Assembly: GCF_003149535.1 (NCBI RefSeq)
Contig: NZ_QGDB01000002.1
Location: 731,519-795,518 of the forward strand
Source of the DNA: Falsochrobactrum shanghaiense
GTDB lineage: Bacteria; Pseudomonadota; Alphaproteobacteria; Rhizobiales; Rhizobiaceae
Direction of reading: 5' to 3'
DNA: 64,000 nt
The notes beneath the pieces are model-generated. The model worked only from the letters and a program-made list of their open reading frames with translations, was not told the DNA's origin and did no database searches. Positions 17,797 through 27,989 of the stretch are shown in pieces. A program made the position numbers and the translations under genes. How positions within the stretch are numbered: position 1 is the first letter of the stretch; the number at the start of each line of letters is the position of its first letter.

Positions 17797-19047
17797 TCAA
17801 TGCAGGTTCGGTTGGGCGCCTGCGCCCTTCTCGTCGATGACATAGCCGCGCTCGAAACGATCCAGCCGATAGGCCCGGGCAGTTTCGTGCGGCGTGTCGG
17901 TCGCCAGAAGATGGGCAAAGGCATAGCCGGAAGCGGGAGTGGCCTTGAAGCCGCCATAACACCAGCCGGCGTTGAGATAGAGACCATCGACCGGCGTGCG
18001 GTCGATGATCGGGCTTCCGTCCATCGACATATCCATGATACCGCCCCAGGTGCGCAGCAGACGGGAGCGGCCGATCATCGGCATAAGCGCCATTCCGCCC
18101 TCGGCCACATCCTCGATGACGGGCAGATTGCCGCGCTGGGCATAGGAATTGTAACCGTCAATATCGCCGCCAAAGACCAGCCCGCCCTTATCGGACTGGC
18201 TGACATAGAAATGACCCGCGCCGAAAGTGATGACACCGGGAATAGCGGGTTTCAACCCTTCGGTTACAAAGGCTTGCAGCACATGGCTTTCAATGGGCAG
18301 GCGCATTCCGGCGCGCTCCATCACGCGGCCCGTGGAACCGGCGACCGCGATCCCGATCTTTCCGGCCCCGATAAATCCGCGCGACGTCTCGACACCCCGC
18401 ACCCGGCCCTCTTCGATGCGAAATCCCGTCACTTCGCAATTCTGGATCAGATCGACGCCCAGGAGATCAGCGCCGCGCGCATATCCCCATGCAACGCCAT
18501 CATGGCGCGCAGTCCCCGCGCGGCGTTGCAGCAGCCCGCCCTTGATGGGAAAGCGCGCATTGTCGAAATTGAGGAAGGGGATCATCGCCCGCACCGCTTC
18601 GCGGTCGAGCAGCTCGGCATCCGCCCCCGCCAGCAGCATGGCATTGCCGCGCCGCCGATAGGCATCGCGCTGGCCATCGGTATGAAACAGATTGACGATG
18701 CCGCGCTGGCTTACCATGGCGTTGAAGTTGAATTCCTGTTCCAGCCCTTCCCAGAGCTTCATGGAGAATTCATAGAACGGCTCATTGCCGGGCAGGAGAT
18801 AGTTTGAACGAATGATCGTCGTGTTACGACCGATATTGCCGGAACCAAGCCAGCCCTTTTCCAGAACGGCGATGCGTGCCTTGTGAAAGGTTTTGGCGAG
18901 ATAATAGGCCGTGGCCAGACCATGCCCGCCACCGCCGACGATGACATAATCATAAGCGGGCTGCGGGTCGGGGTCACGCCAGAGCGGTCGCCATCCGTGA
19001 TGCCCGGTAAGGGCTTCCTTCAATATCTGCAAAGCTGAGTAGCGCAA
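17797..19047 (-). CDS. soxB: Sarcosine oxidase subunit beta
   Basis: The beta subunit, at 416 residues, holds the FAD at which sarcosine is oxidised and the covalently bound FMN that passes electrons to oxygen. The DAO-type Rossmann motif VIVGGGGHGLATAYYLAKT lies at about residues 34-52, with LEKGWLGSGNIGRNTTIIRSN following, and the C-terminal part carries GGVMDMS-like and GWCYGGFKATPASG motifs of the FAD site. It is the first gene of soxBDAG. No serine hydroxymethyltransferase or folate gene is adjacent, unlike many sox operons. Confidence 0.95.
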   Translation of the reverse strand: MRYSALQILKEALTGHHGWRPLWRDPDPQPAYDYVIVGGGGHGLATAYYLAKTFHKARIAVLEKGWLGSGNIGRNTTIIRSNYLLPGNEPFYEFSMKLWEGLEQEFNFNAMVSQRGIVNLFHTDGQRDAYRRRGNAMLLAGADAELLDREAVRAMIPFLNFDNARFPIKGGLLQRRAGTARHDGVAWGYARGADLLGVDLIQNCEVTGFRIEEGRVRGVETSRGFIGAGKIGIAVAGSTGRVMERAGMRLPIESHVLQAFVTEGLKPAIPGVITFGAGHFYVSQSDKGGLVFGGDIDGYNSYAQRGNLPVIEDVAEGGMALMPMIGRSRLLRTWGGIMDMSMDGSPIIDRTPVDGLYLNAGWCYGGFKATPASGYAFAHLLATDTPHETARAYRLDRFERGYVIDEKGAGAQPNLH

Positions 19048-19148
19048 TCTTATGATTCCTGATTTTGCAGGTTGTCGAAAGAAGCACCCGTGCGGGATCT
19101 GCTTCGTGTTTCATGCATGGCGGCCATCCGGCTTGTTGCAACACCAGT

Positions 19149-20441
19149 TCAGATTTCGAGACCGGCCTTTCGGCTTTCCATATTGGAAATCACCTGAAAC
19201 CCGACCGTGCGGAATGGCTCCGGTGCGATCCAGCTTGCCGTGCCCATGCTTGCAGCCATAGCCTGATGATCGCCATGCCCAAGCATGAATTCGGCCAGAT
19301 GCCGCCCCAGCATCGTCCCCTTGGCAATGCCGCTGCCATTGCAGCCGCCCGACGCATAGAGGCTGTTATCCAACTTGCCCCACCAGGGGGAGCCGTTCAT
19401 GGTGAAAGCGGTCGTTCCGCCCCAGACATATTCGAACTGGACATCTTTGAGATCGGGCCAGCGGCGTTCAAAACGCTGGCGCAATTCGCGCGTGGCCTCT
19501 TTCTGGCCGATCTCCGTTTCATAGGCATAAAGGCTGCGCACCATGACCCGGTTATGGCCGATCCGGCGCAGGGTCGTCCCAAGCCGATGCGATGGCAGCA
19601 GGCCCCAGTCCGGCGATTCTCCGATCGAGGAAAGGCGGTGTTCGCTGATTTCTTCTGTTACCGCCGCATAGGTATAGATCGTAGCCATACGCGATTTCAG
19701 ATAGCCGAATTTGGGAATGAACCCATTATTGGCAAGTGCAAGCGATTTGCATTTTATCCTGCCGCCAGCGGTTTCGAGAATCCAGCCATTCTCCTTGCGA
19801 AGACCGGTCACAGGCGTATTCTCATAAAGCTCGACCGAAACAGGCAGCGCATCCGCAAGCCCGCGGATCAGTGCTGCGGGCTGGAGCAGCCAGGTATCGG
19901 GCAGGTAAATGCCAAAGCGATAATAGTCGGAGCCGATGCGGCGGCGAATATCTTCGCGGCTCAAAATCTCATGTGGCAGCTTGTTGACGCGCGCGACTTC
20001 TTCGACGCTTCTTAGCGAGGCCTCGCCCCGCTCGGTCGCAGCGCCACGTATCGCGCCAGCCTTCGTCATTTCGCAATCGATATTATTGTCGCGGATGATG
20101 TTCGTCAGCCAGTCGAAGGCTTCGGCAAAGAAGCCGGACTGCAATCTGGCCTTTTCCGCCATTTCTATGGATGCGCCGCGCGGGAGCACATGTGCGCCGG
20201 TGAAGCCCGAATTGCGTGCGGACGACCCCTCGCCCACCGTGGTAGCTTCGACAACCGCAATGCGGGCATCGGGATTAAGCTCTTGCAGGCGGCGGGCGAT
20301 TGCAAGCCCCGTATAGCCTGCGCCGATGATCGCATGATCGACACTTATATCTTCGCCCAGTGCCTTGCGCGGGGTTCGCGGCGGCAACATTGCATTCCAG
20401 CCGCAGGAATTCGAGTATTTGGGATAAGTCAGCTTTGCCAT
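19149..20441 (-). CDS. FAD-dependent oxidoreductase (DAO family, PuuB-like)
   Basis: This 430-residue flavoprotein is of the D-amino-acid-oxidase/gamma-glutamylputrescine-oxidase type, oxidising an amine or N-methylated substrate. The FAD-binding DHAIIGAGYTGLAIARRLQEL is near residue 38, followed by VVEATTVGEGSSARNSGF; the C-terminal YVWGGTTAFTMNGSPWWG and GCNGSGIAKGTMLGRHLAE complete the FAD site. The open frame extends to 20570, but that would overlap the substrate-binding protein gene and add a non-homologous leader, so the ATG at 20441 is preferred. It is the downstream member of a cluster with a dipeptide-type ABC importer, suggesting the imported compound is an amine or amino-acid derivative. 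Confidence 0.87.
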   Translation of the reverse strand: MAKLTYPKYSNSCGWNAMLPPRTPRKALGEDISVDHAIIGAGYTGLAIARRLQELNPDARIAVVEATTVGEGSSARNSGFTGAHVLPRGASIEMAEKARLQSGFFAEAFDWLTNIIRDNNIDCEMTKAGAIRGAATERGEASLRSVEEVARVNKLPHEILSREDIRRRIGSDYYRFGIYLPDTWLLQPAALIRGLADALPVSVELYENTPVTGLRKENGWILETAGGRIKCKSLALANNGFIPKFGYLKSRMATIYTYAAVTEEISEHRLSSIGESPDWGLLPSHRLGTTLRRIGHNRVMVRSLYAYETEIGQKEATRELRQRFERRWPDLKDVQFEYVWGGTTAFTMNGSPWWGKLDNSLYASGGCNGSGIAKGTMLGRHLAEFMLGHGDHQAMAASMGTASWIAPEPFRTVGFQVISNMESRKAGLEI

Positions 20442-20497
20442 TTCGGGAGTTTCCGGGAAAAACGGGACCGCACCGAAGTGCGATCCCGAAAGATAAT

Positions 20498-22063
20498 TCA
20501 TTCCTTGAAAGAGGCCTGTTCGGTGAGAAGCGGCCCGAGCGACATGGACCCTTTCAGTTCGAAGCCCCAATCGAGCTTGTCGGTGCGTGCCCAGACCTGT
20601 GCGGTTTCGGTCAGCGGAACAGCGCAGACCTCATCCACGATCAGCTTCTGGGCTTCCTTCCAGAGTTCAATCTGCTTTTCCTGATCGGTTTCGACGCGGG
20701 CTTCTTCAATCTGCTTGTCCGCAACGTCGCAATGGCTGAAATTGGTTACCTGATCAGGGGCACCGATTGCGCTCTTCGAATAATAGAATTGTGTCAGATA
20801 GGTGTCCGCGACCGGAAAGCGCGCCGCCGAATAATCGACGATCGGGCTAAGGTCCTGGCGGATCATCTGGTGCCAGCTTGCATGTTCGACCGGCTGAAGA
20901 TCGAGCTTGATACCCGCCTTGGCGAGCTGCGCCTGAAGGATCTGGTCCATCGTGGCATAGCTTGGCATCTGGCTTGAAATCATCTTGATCGTAATGCCGT
21001 CGGGGTAGCCAGCCTCCGCGAGAAGAGCCTTGGCTTTCTCGACATCGTGCGGCAGCAGGCCCGGTTCGGGGTTGAGCCCAAGATTGTTGGACGGGATGAC
21101 CGAAACCGCCTGACGCGTGAATTCCTTGCCGCGGAACTGCGCAATCTCCGCCGGGTTGACCGCATAGCCGATAGCCTGTCGCACGCGTATATCGTCAAAT
21201 GGCTTCTGGTTCTTGTTCAGGTGAAGCACGGCCAGTTCGGACGGATCGAAAATGTCGACCATTGTATTGGGCGTGTTCTGCATACGCTGAAGCCAGCGCT
21301 GTTCCGTGGTGCCGGCGGCAACATCGACTTCACCGGATGCGAAGGCAAGGTCACGGCCAGCGGCGGCATTGAGGAAGCGGTAAATGACTTTTTCGATCTT
21401 CGGCTTGCCGCGAAAATAGTCGTCATGCGACTTGAAGTTGATCGCAACGCTTGGTTCGATCGATTCAAGCTGGAAAGGACCGAAGCCGACCGGATTGCGC
21501 GAAAAGCTGTCGCCTTTTTCTTCATAGGCCTTCTTGCTGATGATGAAGCCGCCAGAATAATTGGCGAGCAGCCCCAGCATGCTGGGCACCTGGCTTTTCA
21601 GGGTGATCTTCACCGTATAAGGATCAACGGCTTCAACGCTTTCGATAGCGGTATAGTCGCTCGAAAAACCGGAACGGTCAGGGTCGGCAGCCTTTTCAAG
21701 GCTGAATACCACGTCATCGGCGGTGACTTCGCCATAGCCATGCTGCCACTGCACACCCTTGCGCAGCTTGAAGGTCCATTCGAGATTGTCGGGGCTGGCT
21801 TCCCAGCTCTCGGCGAGGTCGGGTTCGATAGTCGCGGGGTCGGTCGTGCCGGGCGCAAAACGCACAAGCGCACCATAGATCCAGGCGACCAGCGTGCGGT
21901 CAGAAGTGCTTGCCGCAAAATGCGGGTCGAGATTGCCAATATCGGCTGCGGCGGCGCCCAGCCTGAGTTCCGTCCGCTCGGCAAAGGCTGGCGTTACCGC
22001 CAATGAAGTACAGGCCAGCAAAGCCGCTGCTGCGCCCGCTTTCATGAATTTCATATATGACAT
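20498..22063 (-). CDS. ABC transporter substrate-binding protein, peptide/nickel type (SBP family 5)
   Basis: This 521-residue periplasmic binding protein delivers its ligand to the DppBC-like permease encoded upstream. It has a signal peptide (FMKAGAAAALLACTSLAVTPAFA in pieces, cut after AFA) and SBP_bac_5 landmarks: IEPDLAESWEASPDNLEWTF, the FKLRKGVQWQHG segment, and VRQAIGYAVNPAEIA. GGGAGGA lies eight bases before the first ATG, which decides the start at 22063. It overlaps the upstream PrpD-like gene by 13 bases. Ligand specificity is not readable. Confidence 0.9.
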   Translation of the reverse strand: MSYMKFMKAGAAAALLACTSLAVTPAFAERTELRLGAAAADIGNLDPHFAASTSDRTLVAWIYGALVRFAPGTTDPATIEPDLAESWEASPDNLEWTFKLRKGVQWQHGYGEVTADDVVFSLEKAADPDRSGFSSDYTAIESVEAVDPYTVKITLKSQVPSMLGLLANYSGGFIISKKAYEEKGDSFSRNPVGFGPFQLESIEPSVAINFKSHDDYFRGKPKIEKVIYRFLNAAAGRDLAFASGEVDVAAGTTEQRWLQRMQNTPNTMVDIFDPSELAVLHLNKNQKPFDDIRVRQAIGYAVNPAEIAQFRGKEFTRQAVSVIPSNNLGLNPEPGLLPHDVEKAKALLAEAGYPDGITIKMISSQMPSYATMDQILQAQLAKAGIKLDLQPVEHASWHQMIRQDLSPIVDYSAARFPVADTYLTQFYYSKSAIGAPDQVTNFSHCDVADKQIEEARVETDQEKQIELWKEAQKLIVDEVCAVPLTETAQVWARTDKLDWGFELKGSMSLGPLLTEQASFKE

Positions 22064-23409
22064 TCCACAGTCCTCCCTTTTGAAGATTGAACTTCAGGCT
22101 GTATCAACGCCTGAAAGAGTGGGGCGAAGCCCGCTGTTTCCAGTCCGTCTGTCGCAGCCAGAATCTCGTCCTGCCATGAAGGCGGCAGGGTGTGCCTTGC
22201 GATATTCCTGAATTTTTGCGCCACTTGCTCGCGGCTCATCGGGTTTGCGACATCGCCAAGCGGATGCCACACGACCATTTCCTGCCGCCCCTCGCCCTGA
22301 TCGAAAATTACCCGTGCCGGGGTTCCTGCGGGGAACGAGCCTGCAAAATCTTCCGAGACTTCCAGCTCGATGCGGGCTGCGAGATCAAGGACCTGCGCAT
22401 CGTGAAGGCTCTCCGGCAAGACCGGCTGCAAAGCCTCGCGACCGCGCAGCGCCGCCAGCGCGCAACTGAAGTAAAAACTGTACTGCCCGCCTTCCAGAAA
22501 GCGCGGCGCACGCTCGTTGGCCAGACGCAGAGCCTGCGGAAAGGTCTCGATGCGCAGGCTGCGAATATCGCGTCCCGGCTTGCGAAGCTCAAGAATGGCA
22601 TCCACTGCCGCATGCATATAGCGGCAGCAGGCATAGGGTTTGAGATAGCATTGCTGAAGCGCCCATGCGTCCCCAAGATCGCCGGTCAGCATGCTGCGAT
22701 CATAAAGCTGCGCATCGTCGAGCAGATCGAGCGGTCCTGTCCCGCCAGCGCGTGCACGATAAACTGCGGCAAGGCCGGCAACTATGGCGGCAGGAATGCC
22801 TTCCTTGACCGTGCTGCCCTGATATTTCGACGTGCCGGACGCAAACATGCCGGGGCTCTCGGCCCCTGCAATCGCCAGCGCATGAGCCGTTTGTGCTCCG
22901 TTAAGCCCAAGCAGGCGGGATGCAGCTGCGGCAACGCCGTATCCGACCCAGCGGCCGCTGGCATAGGTTATGATCGTCGGCACCGGACGCGCGCTTGCCA
23001 CGCGCAGTGCAACCTCGTAGCCCAGCGCGATCGCATCGGCAATCCGCGCATCGCTCGCACCGACAGCCTGCGCAACGGCGAGAGCGGCAGGAATGACACC
23101 CGCCCCTGCATGACCAGCCGCGCCGCGATGCCCGTCATCAATGTCGAGCGCACTCGCCGCAGCGCCATTGGCCATTGCGGCTCCAATAATGCTGCTTTTT
23201 TGCGACGTCAGCCAGACATCGACCGAACCTTCGCCAAAAACCGCAAGCCCCCCTTCGCGCGCTGTCTGCGCAAGCGGCGAGTTCAGGCCCGCAGCCGTCG
23301 CGCCGATCAGGTCGAGAACCAGCAGCGAGATAGTATCTCTTGTATCCCTGGGCAGGACATTTTCAGGATGCCTGGCAATGAATTCGGCGAGTTCGACAAT
23401 CGCGTGCAA
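22051..23409 (-). CDS. MmgE/PrpD-family protein
   Basis: This 452-residue protein belongs to the family that includes 2-methylcitrate dehydratase, aconitate decarboxylase and immune-responsive gene 1. Visible landmarks are the N-terminal TRDTISLLVLDLIGATAAGL, the GAAASALDIDDGHRGAAGHAG active-site loop and the YLKPYACCRYMHAAVDA region. Members act on small tricarboxylates, but many, like this one inside an importer operon, have no known substrate. A second copy lies at 28980-30341. It sits between the ATPase and binding-protein genes of the first importer, an arrangement that ties it to the imported compound. Confidence 0.85.
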   Translation of the reverse strand: MHAIVELAEFIARHPENVLPRDTRDTISLLVLDLIGATAAGLNSPLAQTAREGGLAVFGEGSVDVWLTSQKSSIIGAAMANGAAASALDIDDGHRGAAGHAGAGVIPAALAVAQAVGASDARIADAIALGYEVALRVASARPVPTIITYASGRWVGYGVAAAASRLLGLNGAQTAHALAIAGAESPGMFASGTSKYQGSTVKEGIPAAIVAGLAAVYRARAGGTGPLDLLDDAQLYDRSMLTGDLGDAWALQQCYLKPYACCRYMHAAVDAILELRKPGRDIRSLRIETFPQALRLANERAPRFLEGGQYSFYFSCALAALRGREALQPVLPESLHDAQVLDLAARIELEVSEDFAGSFPAGTPARVIFDQGEGRQEMVVWHPLGDVANPMSREQVAQKFRNIARHTLPPSWQDEILAATDGLETAGFAPLFQALIQPEVQSSKGRTVECHI

Positions 23410-23425
23410 CTTTCACTCTCCCGTT

Positions 23426-25195
23426 TCAGTCCGGCTGCCGGATGAAATGCCCCTCTGACAGACGCGACCAGCGAGCGGGTTCGGCCTGATAGTTGAGGGG
23501 CTTCATGGGGCTGCGGGGTGGACCCGGATCGATCTTTATGCGCGTGCGCGTCTCGCGCTGGTCCGGATGCATGATCGGAATGGCGGAAAGCAGGCGCTGC
23601 GTATAGGGATGGCCCGGCCTGCCGATGACATCCTCGCGCGGACCGATTTCGACGATTTCGCCAAAATACATCACCGCCACCCGGTCGCAGATGCGCTCGA
23701 CCGCAGCCATGTCGTGACTGATGAACAGGTAGGAGACGTCGAATTCCTTCTGAAGATCGATCATCAGTTCGATGATCTGCCCCTTGATCGCCACGTCGAG
23801 CGCGGAAACCGCCTCATCCGCAATGATCAGTCGTGGCGACATGGCGAGCGCGCGCGCAATGGAGATGCGCTGACGCTGGCCGCCTGAAAACTCGTGCGGC
23901 AGGCTCGATGCACGCGCGGGATCGAGGCCGACACGTTCCAGCAGCCATTCCATCTTCTGGCGGATTGCCGGGCCCTTTTCTATGCCATGCACCAGCATCG
24001 GCTCCATAATCGCCGAGCCGATGGTCTGTCTTGTATCCAGAGACCCGAACGGATCCTGAAAAATCATCTGCACATTGCGGCGCATATGGGCCAGGCTTCT
24101 GGCATCGCCATAATTGACTGACTGTCCGCCGACCAGCACCCTGCCCGATTCGAGCGGCGCAAGATTGATGATCGCCTTGCCGATGGTGGATTTGCCCGAG
24201 CCGGACTCGCCGACAAGGCCCAATGTCTCCCCCTTACCAATGGCGAAGGAGACGTTCTCCACCGCGTGGACATTACCTTTCACGCGACCAAGAAGACCCC
24301 CATGCACCGGAAAGCGGACCATCATGTCGTGGACTTCGATAACCGGCTCTGTACGCAGATCGATCGGCAAGGCCCCGACAGGCTCGGCCGGCGCCGTATT
24401 GGGCTTGAGCTTTCCCGCAAGGCTTGGAACCGCAGCAATGAGCGTGCGCGTATAGTTATCTTTCGGGTTGGAAAAGACCTCGTGTACCGTACCGCTCTCG
24501 ATGAGCTTGCCATGGCGCATGACCAGAACGTCATCTGCCACTTCCGCCACGACGCCCATATCATGCGTGATGAAGAGGACGGCGGTACCAGATTCCTGCT
24601 GAAGATTTTTCAGCAGTTCAAGCGTCTGCGCCTGCACGGTCACGTCGAGCGCCGTGGTCGGCTCGTCGGCAATGATCAGCGACGGATTGCAGGCCAGCGC
24701 CATTGCAATCATCACTCGCTGGCGCATGCCGCCGGAAAAAGTATGCGGATATTGATTGATCCGCTCTTCCGGGTCCGGAATGCGCACTTTGCGCAGCATT
24801 TCCAGCACCGCTTCGCGCAGTTCCGCGCCCTTCAGCCTGCGGTGGATGCGAATGGCTTCGCCGATCTGGTCGCCTACGGTCTGCACCGGATTGAGCGAAG
24901 TCATCGGCTCCTGAAAGATCATGCTGATCTTGTCGCCGCGCACTGCACGCATCTGCTTTTCAGGCAGGGTGAGAAGCTCCTTGCCGTCCAGACGGATCGA
25001 GCCTTGCGTCCGCGCGATATGCTCAGGCAGCAGCCGCATGACGGCGAGCGAAGTCACACTCTTGCCGGAACCCGACTCGCCCACAAGGGCGAGGGTCTTG
25101 CCCGGCTGGATGCTGAAGCTCAGATCATGGACAACCGTTCTGCTGCCAAACGAAATCGTCAGGTTTTCAACGCTAATAGCGGGCTCATTACGCAT
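23426..25195 (-). CDS. Fused dipeptide ABC transporter ATPase (DppD-DppF fusion)
   Basis: This 589-residue protein carries both nucleotide-binding domains of a dipeptide/oligopeptide importer. Domain one has Walker A GESGSGKS (about 39-46), the signature FSGGMRQRV and Walker [14 protein letters not shown]. Domain two repeats GESGSGKS near residue 320, then [10 protein letters not shown] and [13 protein letters not shown]. The oligopeptide C-terminal motif [13 protein letters not shown] is present after the second domain. Its start touches the stop of the permease gene, so the three importer genes are coupled. Confidence 0.93.
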   Translation of the reverse strand: MRNEPAISVENLTISFGSRTVVHDLSFSIQPGKTLALVGESGSGKSVTSLAVMRLLPEHIARTQGSIRLDGKELLTLPEKQMRAVRGDKISMIFQEPMTSLNPVQTVGDQIGEAIRIHRRLKGAELREAVLEMLRKVRIPDPEERINQYPHTFSGGMRQRVMIAMALACNPSLIIADEPTTALDVTVQAQTLELLKNLQQESGTAVLFITHDMGVVAEVADDVLVMRHGKLIESGTVHEVFSNPKDNYTRTLIAAVPSLAGKLKPNTAPAEPVGALPIDLRTEPVIEVHDMMVRFPVHGGLLGRVKGNVHAVENVSFAIGKGETLGLVGESGSGKSTIGKAIINLAPLESGRVLVGGQSVNYGDARSLAHMRRNVQMIFQDPFGSLDTRQTIGSAIMEPMLVHGIEKGPAIRQKMEWLLERVGLDPARASSLPHEFSGGQRQRISIARALAMSPRLIIADEAVSALDVAIKGQIIELMIDLQKEFDVSYLFISHDMAAVERICDRVAVMYFGEIVEIGPREDVIGRPGHPYTQRLLSAIPIMHPDQRETRTRIKIDPGPPRSPMKPLNYQAEPARWSRLSEGHFIRQPD

Positions 25196-26076
25196 CAGCT
25201 CGCATCCTTCAAACGTGGATCAATTGCATCGCGCAGGCCGTCGCCGATGAGGTTCAGGGCGAGAACGAGTATGAGGATCGCAATACTCGGAAACAGTGCG
25301 AGATGAAAAGAACTCAGAATATTGTCGAAGCCTTCGCGCACCATGCCGCCCCAGGTCGGCGTTGGCGGCGCAAGTCCGAGACCGATAAAGGCCAGCGACG
25401 CCTCGGTACGAACCGCGGTGGCCATCCACAGCGACGCCATCACCATGATTTCCGGCAGGATCGCAGGCAGGATATGGCGAAAGAGCGTGCGGGAATTGGA
25501 GAACCCCATCGCATGACATGCCTGCACATATTCGCGGTTGCGCTGCGTGATGACCCCGGCGCGCGCGATACGTGCGAAGGCCGGAATGGCGGTAAAGGCA
25601 ATGGCGATCACGATATTGGTGAGCGTTGCGCCCATCAGCGCCACCAGCGCCAGACCCAGAATCAGCGATGGAAATGCCAGCACCACATCCATGATCTGCA
25701 TCAGGATGATGTCGATGCGCCCGCCCGCATAGCCCGCCACCATGCCGATGACAGAGCCGATGATGAGCGCTACGACAATCGCCAGAAAGCCGATCGTCAG
25801 GGAGTAGCGCGCGCCAAAAAGCAGGCGGGAATAAATATCGCGTCCGAACTGATCCGTCCCGAGGATATTTTCCGCACTCGGCGGCGAAAGATAAAGAAGG
25901 ATGTTCTGCGCATTGGGGTCATGCGTGGCAAGCAGCGGAGCGAAGATCGCACAAAGGATCAACGCCGCCACCAGCACGATGCCGAACCATGTAGACAGGT
26001 TGAGCCTGCCCAGAAATGCGCGAAAAGCATTGAGTGACGCCGCTTTATCTGCGGCAGCAGGTACAGCGTTTGTCAT
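25195..26076 (-). CDS. Dipeptide-type ABC transporter permease (DppC family)
   Basis: This 293-residue inner-membrane permease has six segments. An N-terminal OppC-type helix (FGIVLVAALILCAIFAPLLA) precedes the motif GTDQFGRDIYSRLLFGARYSL. The EAA loop reads REYVQACHAMGFSNSRTLFRHILP. The C-terminal LALNLIGDGLRDAIDPRLK is typical of DppC. Its start overlaps the DppB stop by four bases (25195/26073-26076 region), and its stop touches the ATPase start. Confidence 0.93.
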   Translation of the reverse strand: MTNAVPAAADKAASLNAFRAFLGRLNLSTWFGIVLVAALILCAIFAPLLATHDPNAQNILLYLSPPSAENILGTDQFGRDIYSRLLFGARYSLTIGFLAIVVALIIGSVIGMVAGYAGGRIDIILMQIMDVVLAFPSLILGLALVALMGATLTNIVIAIAFTAIPAFARIARAGVITQRNREYVQACHAMGFSNSRTLFRHILPAILPEIMVMASLWMATAVRTEASLAFIGLGLAPPTPTWGGMVREGFDNILSSFHLALFPSIAILILVLALNLIGDGLRDAIDPRLKDAS

Positions 26077-27014
26077 TTGTACTGAATCCGTGGGTCAAGG
26101 AAGCCATAGATCAGGTCGGTGAGCAGGTTCACCACGACCACCATCAATGTGTAAATCACGATCATGCCCTGAAGGAGCGTGTAATCGCGCTGGGTGAGCG
26201 CCGTGAGAATCAGCTTGCCCAGACCCGGACGCGAGAAGACGATCTCGGTCAGGACCGAATTGCCGATCAGAATGCCGAGATAAAGCCCGACCACCGTGGT
26301 GATGGGAATGAGGCAATTGCCAAGCGCATGACGCCAGATCACCGCATAGGGAGAAGCCCCCTTGGCGCGCGCCGTGCGCACGAAATCCTGATTGAGCACT
26401 TCCAGCATCGCCGAGCGCGTCACACGCGTGATGTAGGCCATCATGATGAGGGCGAGCGACAGGGTCGGCAGCGTCATCTGCCGCAGCCGGTCCACAATCC
26501 CGTCACCGCCGCCAGCACTGATCACCGGAAACCAGCGGAACTGAATGGCGAACACCATCAACAGAATGATTGCCGCGACGAATGCAGGCAGCGAGAGGCC
26601 CAGCAGCGAAATGAGGCGCAGCGCAAAATCAGGAAACTTGTTGCGCTTTACCGCAGCCCAGACCCCCATCGGCACGCCAAGAAGCACGCCAAGCAGCAAG
26701 GACGCAAAGGTCAGTTCCAGCGTATAGGGCAGCACCGACAGGATTTCCGTGCTGATGGGGCGCCCCGTAATCATCGAAGTGCCAAGATCGCCCTGCACCA
26801 CGTTCCAGAGAAACTGGACATATTGAACCAGCAGCGGCTGATCGAGTCCCAGACGCTCGCGCAATGCGGCGACACTGGCCGGACTCGCCTGATCGCCCAG
26901 AATAACCAGCACCGGATCGCCCGGCAGGATTCTGACAATCAAAAAAACCAGCGTGAGGACACTGAATAGCGTCAGGGCAGCAAAGCCCAGTCGCTTTATC
27001 AGGAATGAGACCAC
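26073..27014 (-). CDS. Dipeptide-type ABC transporter permease (DppB family)
   Basis: This 313-residue inner-membrane permease is the first gene of the importer operon. The N-terminal FAALTLFSVLTLVFLIVRILPGDP is the DppB signature, followed by LGLDQPLLVQYVQFLWNVV. The EAA loop is in QDFVRTARAKGASPYAVIWRHAL, and the end LTDLIYGFLDPRIQYK is standard. It is divergent from the IclR regulator at 27224, with about 210 bases between them that should hold both promoters. Confidence 0.93.
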   Translation of the reverse strand: MVSFLIKRLGFAALTLFSVLTLVFLIVRILPGDPVLVILGDQASPASVAALRERLGLDQPLLVQYVQFLWNVVQGDLGTSMITGRPISTEILSVLPYTLELTFASLLLGVLLGVPMGVWAAVKRNKFPDFALRLISLLGLSLPAFVAAIILLMVFAIQFRWFPVISAGGGDGIVDRLRQMTLPTLSLALIMMAYITRVTRSAMLEVLNQDFVRTARAKGASPYAVIWRHALGNCLIPITTVVGLYLGILIGNSVLTEIVFSRPGLGKLILTALTQRDYTLLQGMIVIYTLMVVVVNLLTDLIYGFLDPRIQYK

Positions 27015-27203
27015 CGCACACCTCCTCTTGCGTCGTCACGTAATCAGAACAGAAGTCAGGAAGTGAAAACAGCAAAGATGCCAGATATATTCGCTCCCCG
27101 CTCTCGAGCCGTCTCACCACCCAAGAGCACTCAAGAACCGCCAATCTTCCTTATCAGCGGCAGTCCTGTCAAGAATTCCTTTTATTAAAATGAAAAATGT
27201 GAT

Positions 27204-27217
27204 ATTATTCCAATAAT
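27204..27217. promoter_or_regulatory. Palindrome before the iclR-type gene, candidate operator
   Basis: ATTATTCCAATAAT is a perfect 14-bp inverted repeat seven bases upstream of the regulator's ATG, in an AT-rich divergent control region. IclR proteins usually bind such sites and autoregulate; the assignment is inference. Confidence 0.45.
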
Positions 27218-27223
27218 TAGAAT

Positions 27224-27985
27224 ATGATGGTATTTACCTTGCTTGCTAACGCGTCTTCCAATGCAGTTCGGGCTCTGGACATTCTTCTGGTCATCGCCAA
27301 TGCCCACGAAGATGGGCTGGCATTGGCGGAAATTGCCCAACAGCTTGGCGAAACGAAACCGGCCGTCCATCGCAGCATAACATCACTGCTGCATCGCGGC
27401 TTTGTCGAATCAGCGGGCAAGCGGGGGCACTATCGTCTGGGCCCGGCCATTTTCCTGCTGGCGCGCAGGCAGGCGCGGCTTGAGCCGCTGATCGCCAAGT
27501 TTGGCCCCGGCATGACGGAATTTGCCCGCCGCACGGGCTTCACCGTTTATATGATGGTTCAGGCCGGCGTGGATGCGGTTTGCGCGGAAATGATCAGCCG
27601 CTTCACCCAGCAGCAATTATGGATGGGAATCGGGGCGCGCGTCCCGATGGGCGTGGCGGCGGGCAGTCTCGCGCTGCTATCGATGTTGCCGGAAGCCGAC
27701 GCGCGGCAGATTATCGAACGCAATGCTTCCCGCTATGCGCAGCACCCGGCTGTGCAGCATGTGGACGAAAAGGTCGTCGCTGCTCAGGCAGCCGATGCGC
27801 GGCGACGCGGATACGCCGTCAATCTGGGTTATTATTTGCCGGGAGAAGGTGGGATCGGCCTGCCGATCAAGGCGACGAGCATGTATGAGATGGATATAGC
27901 CATCTCCTTTACCGCGCCGCTGGAACTCATGACCGAAAGCTGGATCGAGAACATCGTCGGCGAGCTCAAAAGCTGCCTCGCATAA
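27224..27985 (+). CDS. IclR-family transcriptional regulator
   Basis: This 253-residue regulator has an N-terminal winged helix-turn-helix (about residues 10-70; SNAVRALDILLVIANAHEDG, LAEIAQQLGETKPAVHRSI) and a C-terminal IclR effector domain with MGIGARVPMGVAAGSLALL and GEGGIGLPI. It is divergent from the dppB-like gene, the usual position for the controller of an import/catabolic operon. Two ATGs are adjacent at the start, and no Shine-Dalgarno is seen, so the exact start is uncertain by a few codons. It converges on the dehydratase gene with four bases between the stops. Confidence 0.88.
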   Translation: MMVFTLLANASSNAVRALDILLVIANAHEDGLALAEIAQQLGETKPAVHRSITSLLHRGFVESAGKRGHYRLGPAIFLLARRQARLEPLIAKFGPGMTEFARRTGFTVYMMVQAGVDAVCAEMISRFTQQQLWMGIGARVPMGVAAGSLALLSMLPEADARQIIERNASRYAQHPAVQHVDEKVVAAQAADARRRGYAVNLGYYLPGEGGIGLPIKATSMYEMDIAISFTAPLELMTESWIENIVGELKSCLA

Positions 27986-27989
27986 GATT